The notes below the pieces were generated by a model. It did not search any database. It had not been told where the DNA came from and saw only the letters and a list, made by a program, of their open reading frames with translations. A DNA stretch of 64,000 bases from Streptomyces cacaoi (GTDB lineage: Bacteria; Actinomycetota; Actinomycetes; Streptomycetales; Streptomycetaceae), in the NCBI RefSeq assembly GCF_006539165.1, contig NZ_BJMM01000020.1, positions 1-64,000 of the forward strand, read 5' to 3'. A program made the translations under genes and the position numbers. This document shows positions 43,200-52,100 of this stretch, piece by piece. Position 1 is the first letter of the stretch. Each line of letters opens with the position of its first letter.

Positions 43200-44639
43200 T
43201 CAGCGCAGGCGCACGGTATGGCCGGCCAGCCGGGCGAGTACCGCCTGGTGGGCCTCCCAGCCGTCCGGCGCCGGGGACCAGGTGCCCAGCCGGGCCGGCT
43301 CGGTCGCCGGGTGGTCGTCCAGCAGTTCGGGCACACCCGCCCGGCACACCACCAGACAGGCGTGCCGGTGCCGGGAGGTGAGCACGCACAGCCGGCCCGT
43401 CTCCAGATGGAACTCGGTGGCGTCCGGGCGGCCGGAGAGCGGGTGCAGCATCACCGTGACGTCGAACTCCCGGCCCTGGAGCCGGTTCGCGGTGTCCACC
43501 GTGACCCCGGGCCCGCCGCCCTCCCCGCTTTCACCGCTCTCCCGGTCGCCCTCGTGGTCGCCGGACCGCCCGGCCCCCGGGCCGCCCTCGGCGAGGGGAC
43601 CGAGTGCGGCGCGGACGGCGGCGGCCTGATCGCGGTGCGCGGTGCCCACCGCGACGCGGTCCGCGGTCAGCGGCGCCGGTCCGTCGCCGCGCTCGCTGCG
43701 GGTGACGCCCTCGCGCTCCAGCAGCCGGCGCACCAGCGCGGCCACGGCGGCCACGGCCTCCGGGTCGGTGCGGGGCGTACGGGCCGCCGGCAGCTCCAGC
43801 AGGCCCCAGCCCGAGGCGGCGGCGACATCCAGCACCTCGTCCACGGCGGAGCCGTCCGCGGGCCCGGTGAACTCCAGACTCCTGTCGCCCGGCCCGGTGC
43901 CGCTGCGGAACGGGGTGTACGGGTAGAACGCCTCGGAGACCAGCGGTGCAGCGGAGGCGGGAAGCCGCCAGGAGACGGGCAGCCGGTGCTGCGGCAGGCC
44001 CGGGTTGTGCGCCAGGAGCGTGCTGACCGCGCTGGCCGCCGGATCGTGTGCCTGGCCCGCCCACTGGGTGGCGTCCGCCTGGCTGAACGGGTCCAGCTGC
44101 CCGGGGTCGCCCACGAACAGGGCGCGCTCGAACAGCCCGGCGACGGCGAGCAGCGCGTCCGAGCGCATCTGGTACGCCTCGTCGACGATCGCGCAGCGCC
44201 ACTGCTCGCCCGGCTTGACCCACGCCCACTTCGCCGCCGTCGAGACGACGATGTCCATGCCCGCCAGATCGGCCGACTTCGCCGAGGTGCGGACCGCCGG
44301 GTGCCGGTCGAGCGCCGGGTCGTAGGCGTGTGCGTCGCTGCTGTGCAGCCGGCCGACGGGCAGGTCGGGGTCGGCGCTGGCGAGCCGGTCCACCAGATCG
44401 TCGACCTGCGCGTTCGTCTGTGCGATCACCATCAGCGGCCGGCCCGCGGCGGCCAGTTCGCGGGCAGCGCGGACCACCAGCGTGGACTTGCCGGCGCCCG
44501 GCGGCGAGTCCACGACGACGCCCGGGACGCTCTCGTCCAGTGTGTCGGCCAGGATCCGTTCGGTGGCCAGCGCGGCCGCGGCACCGGGATCGCCGACGGC
44601 GGCCTCCGCCTGGCGCGGGAGATGTACGGACGCGGTCAC
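43200..44639 (-). CDS. SF1 DNA/RNA helicase-like ATPase
   Basis: A 479-residue superfamily 1 helicase-type protein. Motif I (Walker A) is VDSPPGAGKSTLV, motif II is AIVDEAYQM (Asp153-Glu154), motif III is FVGDPGQLDPF, motif V is TANRLQGREFDVTVML, and motif VI is VLTSRHRHACLVV. The arrangement resembles the Dna2/Upf1 group, but the protein is compact with little accessory domain. A Gly/Glu-rich insertion precedes motif V. GTG 44639 overlaps the stop of a 53-codon cistron as GTGA, with AAGGAG inside that cistron. As the last gene of the nuclease operon it is the likely motor partner of the Fe-S nuclease. Confidence 0.85.
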   Translation of the reverse strand: MTASVHLPRQAEAAVGDPGAAAALATERILADTLDESVPGVVVDSPPGAGKSTLVVRAARELAAAGRPLMVIAQTNAQVDDLVDRLASADPDLPVGRLHSSDAHAYDPALDRHPAVRTSAKSADLAGMDIVVSTAAKWAWVKPGEQWRCAIVDEAYQMRSDALLAVAGLFERALFVGDPGQLDPFSQADATQWAGQAHDPAASAVSTLLAHNPGLPQHRLPVSWRLPASAAPLVSEAFYPYTPFRSGTGPGDRSLEFTGPADGSAVDEVLDVAAASGWGLLELPAARTPRTDPEAVAAVAALVRRLLEREGVTRSERGDGPAPLTADRVAVGTAHRDQAAAVRAALGPLAEGGPGAGRSGDHEGDRESGESGEGGGPGVTVDTANRLQGREFDVTVMLHPLSGRPDATEFHLETGRLCVLTSRHRHACLVVCRAGVPELLDDHPATEPARLGTWSPAPDGWEAHQAVLARLAGHTVRLR

Positions 44640-44797
44640 GCTGCGGCTCCTTCCGGGACGCACACGGCTCCCGCCGCGGGCTCGTCCTCGGTTTCCGGTG
44701 CGGGCGGGTCGGCCTCCGGTGCGGGCCCGGCCCCGGTTCCCGGCGGGGACGGAGCCGGTGGTGCCGGTCCTCCGGCCGGCAGGTGGGCGGGTGTCAC
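44636..44797 (-). CDS. Coupled 53-residue Pro/Ala-rich peptide
   Basis: A 53-codon frame that starts with GTG overlapping the stop of the upstream gene (GTGA) and whose TGA overlaps the GTG of the helicase (GTGA again). GGAGG lies eight bases before its start. The peptide begins VTPAHLPAGG, is rich in Pro, Ala, Gly and Glu, and contains a single Cys (GAVCVPEG). It has no fold signature and may be disordered. Its value may lie in passing ribosomes to the helicase, or it may be a small partner. It is short enough to be missed by routine gene calling. Confidence 0.6.
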   Translation of the reverse strand: MTPAHLPAGGPAPPAPSPPGTGAGPAPEADPPAPETEDEPAAGAVCVPEGAAA

Positions 44798-46335
44798 AGG
44801 AGGTCCTCCGGGGTGGTCGGGTCCGGGGGCTCGGCGGTGGCCTCCGGCGGGGGGCCGCCGTGGGTCCACGGCGTCTCCTCCGGCTCCGGCAGCGCGGGCC
44901 CGCCGCGCGGCGCGTGTTCGAACAGCGTCCAGCAGTCGCGGTCGCCGGGCTCCGGCACCGTCCCCGGCGCCGGCTCCTTGCCCCGCCCCATGCCGTTGAC
45001 CAGGCGCAGCACGTACACTCCCGGCTCGGGGGCGCCGACCACCTCGGCGCGCTGCCCGCCGCCCTCGGGCAGCGCCCGGTACACCGCGTCGCCCTCGGCG
45101 AGCAGCGGCCGGTCGTGCTCCTCGGCGCGGACCGTCACCAGCGGGCGCGGGGTGGGCCGCTTGCCCTCCGACACGGCCGGTTCGACGTGTGCCGCACGTG
45201 CCGCGAACGCCTCGCCCGCCAGCCGCCGTACGGCCATCACCAGCGGATCGTCCAGCGCCTCCTGGGCGTCCAGCTCCGCCTGGCGCTGCTCGCGCATGGC
45301 GAGCTTGCGTGCCGCCGTCACCGCGTCGTCCCGGCGCGGCTGCGGGGGTTCCGCCGAGCGCAGCCGGTCCCTGTGGTGGGTGTAGGACTGGCGGTCGCGC
45401 CGCCAGCGGTCCGCGGTATGGGCGCCCTCGGGCAGGGAGCGCAGCAGGTCGACGCCCTGCCACATGGCCTCCCAGGTGGGCCGCAGCTGCGAGGCGATCA
45501 GCTCGTGGACCTCCTCGGCCGCGCCGGGGACGCCCTTGTCGTGGCGGGCGAGGGCCGGCGCGAGCAGCCGGTTGTCGAACGCGGGATCGGTGGCGGGCCC
45601 GGCCGGCGGCACCAGCAGCTGCCCGTGCTCGTCCCGTGCCAGCTCGGCGCGGCGGGCCGCCTCGGCCCCGGGGATGCCGTCCGGCGGGGCGATCCAGGCC
45701 AGCAGTGCGCCCAGGTGCTGGTCCTCCAGCCGGCTCTGGCCGGTCGCCCAGTGCCGGGTGAGCAGGTCCGTCATCGACAGCAGCAGGGACGAGCCGGGCA
45801 CCCGTGCGCGCTCGGCGTAGTGCGTCAGCCAGCGGCCCAGCAGCGGCACCCGGGGCGGGGCGGGGTGCGGTGCTTCGGGGTCCTCCTCGGCCGTGCGGCG
45901 GAACCGCATCGAGCGGCCGAGCAGCCGTACGACGTCGATGCCGGGGCCGGTCGGCACGAGCACCTGCGGCGCGTCCGTGCACAGTTCGGCCTGCACCGTG
46001 ACGCGCTTGCCGGTGTCCGGGTCGGTCTCCTTGCGCTCGACGAACTCCACCTCGTCCTGGCAGGACTCCAGGTGCGGCAGCAGCGCCTCGGCGAGCCGTT
46101 CCAGGAAGGTGAACCGCAGGTCGCGGTCGCGCGGCTGCGGCACGGTGAACAGCTCGGGCGCCGCCCGGTCGGTGCCCAGCATCGCGCCGAGCGGCGCGCC
46201 GGTCTCGCCCGCCGTCGTGAGCGGGACGAGGACGAGGGGGCGCGCGGCCAGATGCCGGTGGCGGACCGTCGCCAGCGGGCGTGCCGCGCCGGTGGCCGCG
46301 GCCTCCATCCGGGCCAGGGCGTCGATCAGCGACAT
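44794..46335 (-). CDS. Unrecognised 513-residue protein of nuclease-helicase operon
   Basis: I do not recognise this family. The protein is 513 residues, soluble and charged, with no signal peptide or membrane segment. The N-terminal half has beta-like stretches (RPLVLVPLTTAG, QVLVPTGPGIDVVRLLGRSMRFRR); the middle is helical with Arg-rich parts (DRWRRDRQSYTHHRDRLR); a beta segment near the C-terminus (GQRAEVVGAPEPGVYVLRLVNGMGRG) is followed by an acidic Pro-rich tail. No nuclease or ATPase motif is visible. It overlaps the nuclease gene by 10 nt and the small peptide by 4 nt, with GGGAGG before the ATG, so it is an obligate operon member and probably a structural or DNA-binding subunit. Confidence 0.75.
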   Translation of the reverse strand: MSLIDALARMEAAATGAARPLATVRHRHLAARPLVLVPLTTAGETGAPLGAMLGTDRAAPELFTVPQPRDRDLRFTFLERLAEALLPHLESCQDEVEFVERKETDPDTGKRVTVQAELCTDAPQVLVPTGPGIDVVRLLGRSMRFRRTAEEDPEAPHPAPPRVPLLGRWLTHYAERARVPGSSLLLSMTDLLTRHWATGQSRLEDQHLGALLAWIAPPDGIPGAEAARRAELARDEHGQLLVPPAGPATDPAFDNRLLAPALARHDKGVPGAAEEVHELIASQLRPTWEAMWQGVDLLRSLPEGAHTADRWRRDRQSYTHHRDRLRSAEPPQPRRDDAVTAARKLAMREQRQAELDAQEALDDPLVMAVRRLAGEAFAARAAHVEPAVSEGKRPTPRPLVTVRAEEHDRPLLAEGDAVYRALPEGGGQRAEVVGAPEPGVYVLRLVNGMGRGKEPAPGTVPEPGDRDCWTLFEHAPRGGPALPEPEETPWTHGGPPPEATAEPPDPTTPEDLL

Positions 46336-47516
46336 GCGAGGCCTCCCTCGGTGCCGCCGCCCGCGGGCGGCGCGGGGGTCCCGGCCTGTGCGGGGGCCGG
46401 CGCAGCGGTGGCGAGCGCCTCGGCGCGCAGTGCCGCCGCGCGCCGCAGCGCTTCGGCGGCCGGGTCCCGGGCGGCGGGGTCGTCGGCGTCGGCACGGGCG
46501 GCGGCCAGCACCTCGTGCACCGTCCGCAGTCCGCCCAGCTCGCCGCGCACCGAGCGGCCGAGCGCCTCGACGGCGCCGGCCTCGCGGGCCCGCTCGCGGC
46601 AGTGGAACGCCAGCTCGCAGGTGGCCAGGCACTCCGGCGCGTAGGCGGCGGGCACGGACTCGACGGCGGCGGTGAGCGCGGCGCGGTCCTGCTCGGTGCC
46701 GAAGTGGGCGCCCTCGGGCAGCAGGTCGGCGATCGCGTCGAGGTCGGTGAGCCGGGCGAGCTGGCGGCGGCAGGCGGCGAGCGGTTTGCGCAGGTCGAGC
46801 AGGCCGCCGGCGGGCTGGTTGCCGAAGTCCTTCGGGCACACCAGCAGGGCCTGTTCGCGGACGGGGACGCTGCCGGTCAGCGCGAGGGCGTAGACGGCGG
46901 CCTGCCGGGCGGCGCCCCCGGCCTTCGTCGGGTCGACGGTGCCGTCCAGGACGGGGAAGGACTTGATCTCGATCACCGTGACGCCGCCGTCCGGATGCAC
47001 CGCCAGCGCGTCCGGCTCCAGATACGCCGTCGCCCCGGCGACCTCCAGGGTGAGCAGCGGATGGTCCAGCAGGGCCCACTGCCCGGCGGGGACCTCGGCC
47101 AGCGCGAGGCCGGTGCGGGCCGCGCGGCCGGCGGGGCCGTCGGCCGTCAGATCGGGGACGAGCACGGCGGAGGGCTCCGGGCGCTCCTCGCCGGTGCTCT
47201 CGCACAGCAGCGCGAGCAGGGCCTCGCCGCCGTCCGCCTTCACCCGGGCCTCGAAGGCGTTGCCGCGGACGAAGGCGAACTGCGACTGGCCGAAGGGCGC
47301 GGGGGCGCCGAGCGCCTGGGCGACGGCTGCCTTGTCCACACCGGCGCCGTCGAGCAGCGCGCGGCGGCGGCAGCCGGGGTTCGCGGCGAGCGCGGACAGC
47401 GCACGGGCGTCGAGGGGGCGCTGCGGCACTTCGGGTCCGCCGCGCAGCGCGTCGAGCCGCCGGCTGCGGGGCGGGGCCGCCGTCGAGGGGGCCCCGGGGG
47501 GCGGGGAGGGTGTCAT
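46326..47516 (-). CDS. Cas4/AddB-like Fe-S PD-(D/E)XK nuclease
   Basis: A 396-residue RecB-family nuclease. Motif I is RGNAFEARV (Gly85-x3-Glu89), motif II Asp169 (LEPDALAV), motif III Glu183-x-Lys185 (VTVIEIKSF), and the Q-x3-Y motif is Gln205/Tyr209 (ARQAAVYA). Four cysteines are placed as in iron-sulphur nucleases of the Cas4, AddB and Dna2 type: Cys49 near the N-terminus and Cys296, Cys300, Cys306 in [15 protein letters not shown]. The C-terminus is Ala-rich. It is the first gene of a four-cistron operon ending in an SF1 helicase. There is no CRISPR array or cas1 nearby, so a repair or defence role is more likely than adaptation. Confidence 0.85.
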   Translation of the reverse strand: MTPSPPPGAPSTAAPPRSRRLDALRGGPEVPQRPLDARALSALAANPGCRRRALLDGAGVDKAAVAQALGAPAPFGQSQFAFVRGNAFEARVKADGGEALLALLCESTGEERPEPSAVLVPDLTADGPAGRAARTGLALAEVPAGQWALLDHPLLTLEVAGATAYLEPDALAVHPDGGVTVIEIKSFPVLDGTVDPTKAGGAARQAAVYALALTGSVPVREQALLVCPKDFGNQPAGGLLDLRKPLAACRRQLARLTDLDAIADLLPEGAHFGTEQDRAALTAAVESVPAAYAPECLATCELAFHCRERAREAGAVEALGRSVRGELGGLRTVHEVLAAARADADDPAARDPAAEALRRAAALRAEALATAAPAPAQAGTPAPPAGGGTEGGLACR

Positions 47517-47866
47517 GGGCTGTGGCCTCAAGGGAGGGTGCGGTACCCGCCGCAGTCTGGCACCCCCGTCCGACACCGGCCGAGCCCCGTCCCCGACTGC
47601 TCGCCGCCCCGCCCCGGCGAGCAGGCGTTCGGGAAGTGGGGCGAAGATGGAGGGGCGGACACCGGACGAAGGAGCCCGGACCGCGGGCGACCGGAGCGCG
47701 GCAGCACTCCGCCGGGCCCGCGGGACCCGAGGCCCGCGGTGAGCCGACGAGCCCGGGGCCCCGGAGAGCGGCGGCGCGGTGCGGGCGCGGGCCGGCGCGG
47801 ACAACAGCACACACCGGGCCTTCCGCGCGGCGGGAGCACCCGGAGATCACGGTCGAGAGGTACCCC
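47517..47866. other. Divergent promoter region
   Basis: About 350 bases between the nuclease operon (minus) and the histidine phosphatase gene (plus). It should contain both promoters. It is GC-rich with no open frame of protein-like composition and no notable repeat that I can see. Confidence 0.45.
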
Positions 47867-48460
47867 ATGGCAGCGCGCATCCTGTTGGTCCGGCACGGTC
47901 AGACCGAGTGGTCGGTCACCGGACAGCACACCGGCCGGACGGACATCCCGTTGCTGGACGACGGCCGTCGGATGGCGAAGCTGCTGGGGGAGCGGCTGCA
48001 CCGGGCGCCGTGGTCCGGGCTGCCCGGCGTGGAGGTCCGCACCAGCCCGCTGTCCCGTGCGAAGGAGACCTGCGAGCTGGCGGGCTTCGCCGGGGCCGAG
48101 ACGTGGGACGCGCTGCTGGAGTGGGACTACGGGGACTACGAGGGCCTGGCGCCCGACCGGATCCGGGAGATCGCCGGCGACGACTGGTTCATCTGGCGGG
48201 ACGGTGTGCGCGGCGGTGAGCGGCTCGACGAGGTCGCGGCCCGCGCCGACGAGGTCGTCAGCTGGGCGCGCTCCGCCGACCGCGATGTGCTGGTGTTCGC
48301 GCACGGGCACATCCTGCGCGTCCTGGGCGCCCGCTGGCTGGGCTACGAGCCGGACTTCGCCGCCCGGCTGAAGCTGGACCCGGCCTCTCTCTCCGTCCTC
48401 GGCTGGGCCTACGGCGCCCCTGCCGTCGAACGCTGGAACGACACCGGGCACCTGGACTGA
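47867..48460 (+). CDS. Histidine phosphatase family protein
   Basis: A 197-residue phosphoglycerate-mutase-like phosphatase. The phospho-acceptor motif is [11 protein letters not shown] (His10 region), the second histidine is in [19 protein letters not shown], and the acid/base and phosphate pocket residues are present ([25 protein letters not shown]). This smaller group is annotated as broad phosphatases, sometimes acid phosphatases acting on phosphosugars. GAGAGG lies before the ATG. No neighbour reveals its substrate. Confidence 0.87.
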   Translation: MAARILLVRHGQTEWSVTGQHTGRTDIPLLDDGRRMAKLLGERLHRAPWSGLPGVEVRTSPLSRAKETCELAGFAGAETWDALLEWDYGDYEGLAPDRIREIAGDDWFIWRDGVRGGERLDEVAARADEVVSWARSADRDVLVFAHGHILRVLGARWLGYEPDFAARLKLDPASLSVLGWAYGAPAVERWNDTGHLD

Positions 48461-48668
48461 ACCGGGCGGCCGTACCGGCGCGTTCCCGCCCCCGTTCCCG
48501 CTCCCGTCCCCCGGGCGGTCTGCCGGTGTCCGCCGTGCGTGCGGCGGGGCCGCGGGAGGCCGGTGGTCCGGGCGGCCGGCAGCGGAGGCCGGCCGCCCGG
48601 AGGAACCGGAACCGGGCGGCACCGGGGCGGGCCGGGCAGGAGGCCGGTGGGCAACCGGTGGGCGGGGG

Positions 48669-50444
48669 TCAGGAGTTGGCCGCGTGCCGGGCGAGGAAGC
48701 CCGCGACGACCGGTTCGCGGCGGTGCCGGTGCAGCCGCGCCGCCGTGGTGTCCAGCATCGAGCGGATGCGCGGCGACTGCACGGGCCCGAGGAAGTCCAG
48801 CGCGCGCGAGCCGGCGGCGGCGGCCTCGTCGGCACGGCCGCGCGCGGCCAGATCGCCGGCCAGCTCCGCCGTGAACAGGGCCCGGTTGCGGGTGAAATGG
48901 GGGTCCTGGAGCCGGACGGCGCGCCCGGCGTGCCCGGCGGCGCGGTCCCAGTCCTCCAGCGCCGACCAGCACTGCGCCTCCAGGCCCTCCAGTTCGGCCT
49001 CGCCGAAGAAGCTCATCCACTCCGGGTCCGTGTCGCGGGGGCCGCGCCCGAACAGCCGGTGTGCGCGGGCCAGTGCCTGGCGGCAGCCGGTGTGGTCGCC
49101 GAGGCCGGCCCAGCCGCCGGCCTCGCGCAGCGCGAGCAGCGCCAGCAGATGGTCCGAGCCCAGGTGCCGGGCGGCCTGCTGGCCGGCCTGTGCGGCGCGG
49201 ACGGCCTCGCGGGGCCGCCCGGCGTCGCGGGCGAGGAACGAGGTGTTGCAGAAGGCGTGTGCCTCCAGCGCGGTGTCGCCCGCGACGCGGGCGGTCGCCA
49301 GGGCCTCGGCGTAGTGCGAGCGCGCGTCCTGGAACCGGCCTGAGTCGTGTGCCAACCAGCCCACGGAGATGGCCAGTTCACCGGCGCCGGTGTGCAGCCG
49401 CTCGGCGACGGACCGGCGCCTGGCGCCGCCGTCCAGCAGTGCGTAGGCGGCCTGCAACGCCGCGGTGGCACGGCGGTAGAGGCCGCCGCCGCCCTGCCGG
49501 TCGTCGAGCAGCCGGATGTGGCGTACGGCGTGTTCCACGGCGCGGGCCTCGGCGTCGCCGGCCGACCGGCCGCGGGAGCGGGCGGATGCGCGGGGCGCGG
49601 CCGCGGCGAAGGCGCCGCCGAAGGAGGCGGTCGCCGCCGTTGCGGGCCCTGCGGTCATGAAAGCACGACGGAGCACGTCGCTCTCCTCGTGGTGCTCGGG
49701 ACAGCGGAGCGTCCCGGCGGGTCCGCGGCTGTCCGGTCGGTCTGGGGGCTCGGTGAGTTCGGTGAGCTGGACGAGGCCCGCCGCGGCGGCGAGCCCCGCG
49801 AGTTCGGTGAGGTCCGCGAGCCCGCCCGGGTCGGACGCCGTGTCGGCCGGGGCGGCGGACGGGACGGTCGGGGAGTCGGGGGAGTTCGGGGAGTCGGGCG
49901 GGTCCGGCGTGTACGGAGCGGGTGGTGCCGCGGGGCCGAGGGGCCGGGGCCGCACGGTCGTCGGGGGGCGGTAGCGCTCCAGGTGTCCGGCGCCGCCGGG
50001 GACGAGGGGGCGCACGGCCCGTGCGGCCGGCGCCGGTTCCTCGGGCTCCTGGAGTCCGCGGGGGAGCACCGGGTCCCCGCAGCGCATCGAAGTCTGGTGC
50101 GGCGCCTCGCTCTTGGCGTGCGCCCCGCGGGAGCGCGCCGCGCGACCCCGCACGGTTTCCCGCGGTGCGAACCCCATGTCCGTCAGCGAATAGCCGGGGA
50201 ACATGTGCAGGAACACGCGCTCATAGGCGTAGTTGGGGCACCGGATCTCCCCGGACTCGACGCGGCCGATGTAGCGCGCGTCGCAGGAGACCTGCTCGCC
50301 GATCTCCCGCGCCGAGCGGCGTACGGCTGCCGCGAACTCGCCCGGCGACAGGAGCCCTCTGAGGGCGCGGAACGCCGTGTTCGGTGCGTGCGGGGGGAGT
50401 TGTGTTCCGGGAGGTGTTGAGCGTGACCGTGAAGATGACGCCAT
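48669..50444 (-). CDS. HTH-TPR regulator (NsdA-like)
   Basis: A 591-residue probable regulator. The N-terminal 80 residues look like a Cro/C1-type HTH variant (FAAAVRRSAREIGEQVSCDARYIGRVESGEI), residues 90-260 are a low-complexity Pro/Ala/Asp linker with DSPNSPDSPTVP-type runs, and residues 300-590 form helical repeats of TPR kind (ARSHYAEALATARVAGDTALEAHAFCNTS). This plan recalls NsdA, a TPR protein that negatively regulates Streptomyces differentiation, and Rap-like sensors, but I would not assert orthology. It is divergent from a hypothetical gene 171 bases away. Confidence 0.7.
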   Translation of the reverse strand: MASSSRSRSTPPGTQLPPHAPNTAFRALRGLLSPGEFAAAVRRSAREIGEQVSCDARYIGRVESGEIRCPNYAYERVFLHMFPGYSLTDMGFAPRETVRGRAARSRGAHAKSEAPHQTSMRCGDPVLPRGLQEPEEPAPAARAVRPLVPGGAGHLERYRPPTTVRPRPLGPAAPPAPYTPDPPDSPNSPDSPTVPSAAPADTASDPGGLADLTELAGLAAAAGLVQLTELTEPPDRPDSRGPAGTLRCPEHHEESDVLRRAFMTAGPATAATASFGGAFAAAAPRASARSRGRSAGDAEARAVEHAVRHIRLLDDRQGGGGLYRRATAALQAAYALLDGGARRRSVAERLHTGAGELAISVGWLAHDSGRFQDARSHYAEALATARVAGDTALEAHAFCNTSFLARDAGRPREAVRAAQAGQQAARHLGSDHLLALLALREAGGWAGLGDHTGCRQALARAHRLFGRGPRDTDPEWMSFFGEAELEGLEAQCWSALEDWDRAAGHAGRAVRLQDPHFTRNRALFTAELAGDLAARGRADEAAAAGSRALDFLGPVQSPRIRSMLDTTAARLHRHRREPVVAGFLARHAANS

Positions 50445-50615
50445 GGCGGAAACGTACCGTCCGTGACGGCGCCAACACCCTGGGTTTGCTTACAAACGGG
50501 ATATCTCACCCCCCTTCTGCCATGAACCGCCATCCCGCGCGGTGGTCCGCCGCCGTAGCCGGTGACCGGCCCGTCCGTTGGACCCGGCACAGCCACCGCG
50601 GAGGAGGGGTCTGAG

Positions 50616-51113
50616 TTGTTGGACACCGGAGCAGGAACCGGCACCCCGGCAGGCAGCACACACCCGGCAGCGCACACGGCGCAGCCGGGAACCGCTTCCC
50701 ACGCCGCCGCTTCCCGCCTCCCGCAGGACGGCGCACCGGCCGAGGGCCACGGCGCCGCGCAGGACCCCGACGAACCCCCCTGCGATCTGGTCACCGTCCC
50801 GGCCCGGCACGGTCTGGAGGCCCTGGACATCCTCCGCCTCCGCGACGGCATCGGCCCCGTCCTGCACGACCACGAGGGCGTCACCCTCGGCTTCCTCGTA
50901 CCGCCCGGCACCGCCGCCTGCTGGGATCTGCCCGGCAGCGCCTGCACCCAGACCCACCCGCGCCGCTCCGCCGGCGCCGAGCCGCCCGTCGCCGGGACCG
51001 GCTGGCTCGTACCGCCCGAGGTCGCCTACGCGCGGGCCACCGAGCCCGCCGAACTCCGCGCGGCCCTCGGCGAGGCGGCCCGCACCATCGAGGCCGCCGG
51101 CCGCCGCCTGTAG
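50616..51113 (+). CDS. Conserved hypothetical protein, TTG start
   Basis: A 165-residue protein. The probable start is TTG at 50616 because GGAGGAGGGG lies at 50599-50609; an upstream GTG at 50562 has no such site. The first 55 residues are low complexity, then comes a compact domain, DLVTVPARHGLEALDILRLRDGIGPVLHD followed by LGFLVPPGTAACWDLPGSACTQ and GTGWLVPPEVAYA. I recognise it as a style of conserved streptomycete protein found beside HTH regulators, without known function. It is divergent from the HTH-TPR regulator. Confidence 0.65.
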   Translation: MLDTGAGTGTPAGSTHPAAHTAQPGTASHAAASRLPQDGAPAEGHGAAQDPDEPPCDLVTVPARHGLEALDILRLRDGIGPVLHDHEGVTLGFLVPPGTAACWDLPGSACTQTHPRRSAGAEPPVAGTGWLVPPEVAYARATEPAELRAALGEAARTIEAAGRRL

Positions 51114-51211
51114 CGGCGCCCCTCGTTTTCCGCTGTCTCCCCACCGTTCGCGGCCGTCGGCGGCCCCCCCTCGCCGCGCCGTCGTCCGCTCCCGTGCCGG
51201 ATACTGGGCGT

Positions 51212-52084
51212 ATGGCACGGGACGGAAAGCGGCGCGCGGGGCGGCGCATGGTGCGCGAGTCCGTGACCGCGCCGGTCGCGGGCGGCACCGCGCGCCTGGA
51301 GCCCGACCCGGACCGGCCGCACGCCTGGGCCCTGTTGCTCGACGAGGCACCCCAGTCGCACGTCGACCTCGACGACCCCGCCCGTCTCGCCTTCCCCTAC
51401 CAGCGCCGGCTCGGCCACGTCGTCGATCTCGTCGCACCGCCGGGCCGTCCGGTGCACGCCGTGCACCTCGGCGGCGGGGCGCTCACCCTCGCCCGGTACA
51501 CCGCCGCCACCCGGCCCCGCTCCACCCAGCAGGCGGTCGAGGCCGACACGGAACTGACGCGGTTCGTGCGCGCCCATCTGCCCTGGGACCGGAACGCGCG
51601 GCTGCGGGTGCGCGGCGCCGACGCCCGGGAGGGGCTGGCGAGGATCCCGGACGGGTGGGCCGACCTCGTCATCGCGGACGTCTTCGCCGGAGCGCGCACC
51701 CCGGCGCACCTGACGAGCACGGAGTTCCTCGCCCAGGTGCGCAGGGTGCTGCGCCCGGAGGGCTGGTACGCGGCCAACATCGCCGACGGCCCTCCGCTGC
51801 ACCATCTGCGTGCCCAGATCGCCACGGCGGCCGCGGTGTTCGCGGAACGCTGTGTGCTGTCCGACCCGGCCGTGCTGCGCGGCCGCCGGTTCGGCAACAG
51901 CGTGCTGCTGGGCGCCGCCGTCCCGCTGCCCGTCGACGAGCTGACCCGGCGCACGGCAGGGGATCCGCACGCCGGCCGGGTCGTGCACGGCCGGGACCTG
52001 GACGACTGGACCGGCGGCGCCCGCCCGGTGACCGACGCGACGGCGCGGCCCTCACCGCAGCCGCCGCCCGGCACGTTCGGCTGA
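51212..52084 (+). CDS. Spermidine synthase-like methyltransferase-fold protein
   Basis: A 290-residue protein of the spermidine/spermine synthase superfamily (Rossmann methyltransferase fold). The glycine-rich loop is VHAVHLGGGALTLARYT, the acidic loop after beta2 is QQAVEADTELTRFVRAHL, and the post-motif region is LVIADVFAGARTPAHLTSTEFL; Asp in IADVF replaces the catalytic Asp position. Polyamine-binding residues are not clearly conserved, so methyltransferase or non-polyamine function is possible. The ATG at 51212 has a poor ribosome site; ATG 51248 is an alternative start. It converges with the next gene at 17 bases. Confidence 0.8.
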   Translation: MARDGKRRAGRRMVRESVTAPVAGGTARLEPDPDRPHAWALLLDEAPQSHVDLDDPARLAFPYQRRLGHVVDLVAPPGRPVHAVHLGGGALTLARYTAATRPRSTQQAVEADTELTRFVRAHLPWDRNARLRVRGADAREGLARIPDGWADLVIADVFAGARTPAHLTSTEFLAQVRRVLRPEGWYAANIADGPPLHHLRAQIATAAAVFAERCVLSDPAVLRGRRFGNSVLLGAAVPLPVDELTRRTAGDPHAGRVVHGRDLDDWTGGARPVTDATARPSPQPPPGTFG

Positions 52085-52100
52085 GCGGCGGCCGGCCGGG

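Noticed and set aside
46326-47516. Cas4 of a CRISPR-Cas system
   Set aside because: The nuclease has Cas4-like cysteines, but no cas genes or repeat-spacer array occur anywhere in the window, and its partner is a helicase.
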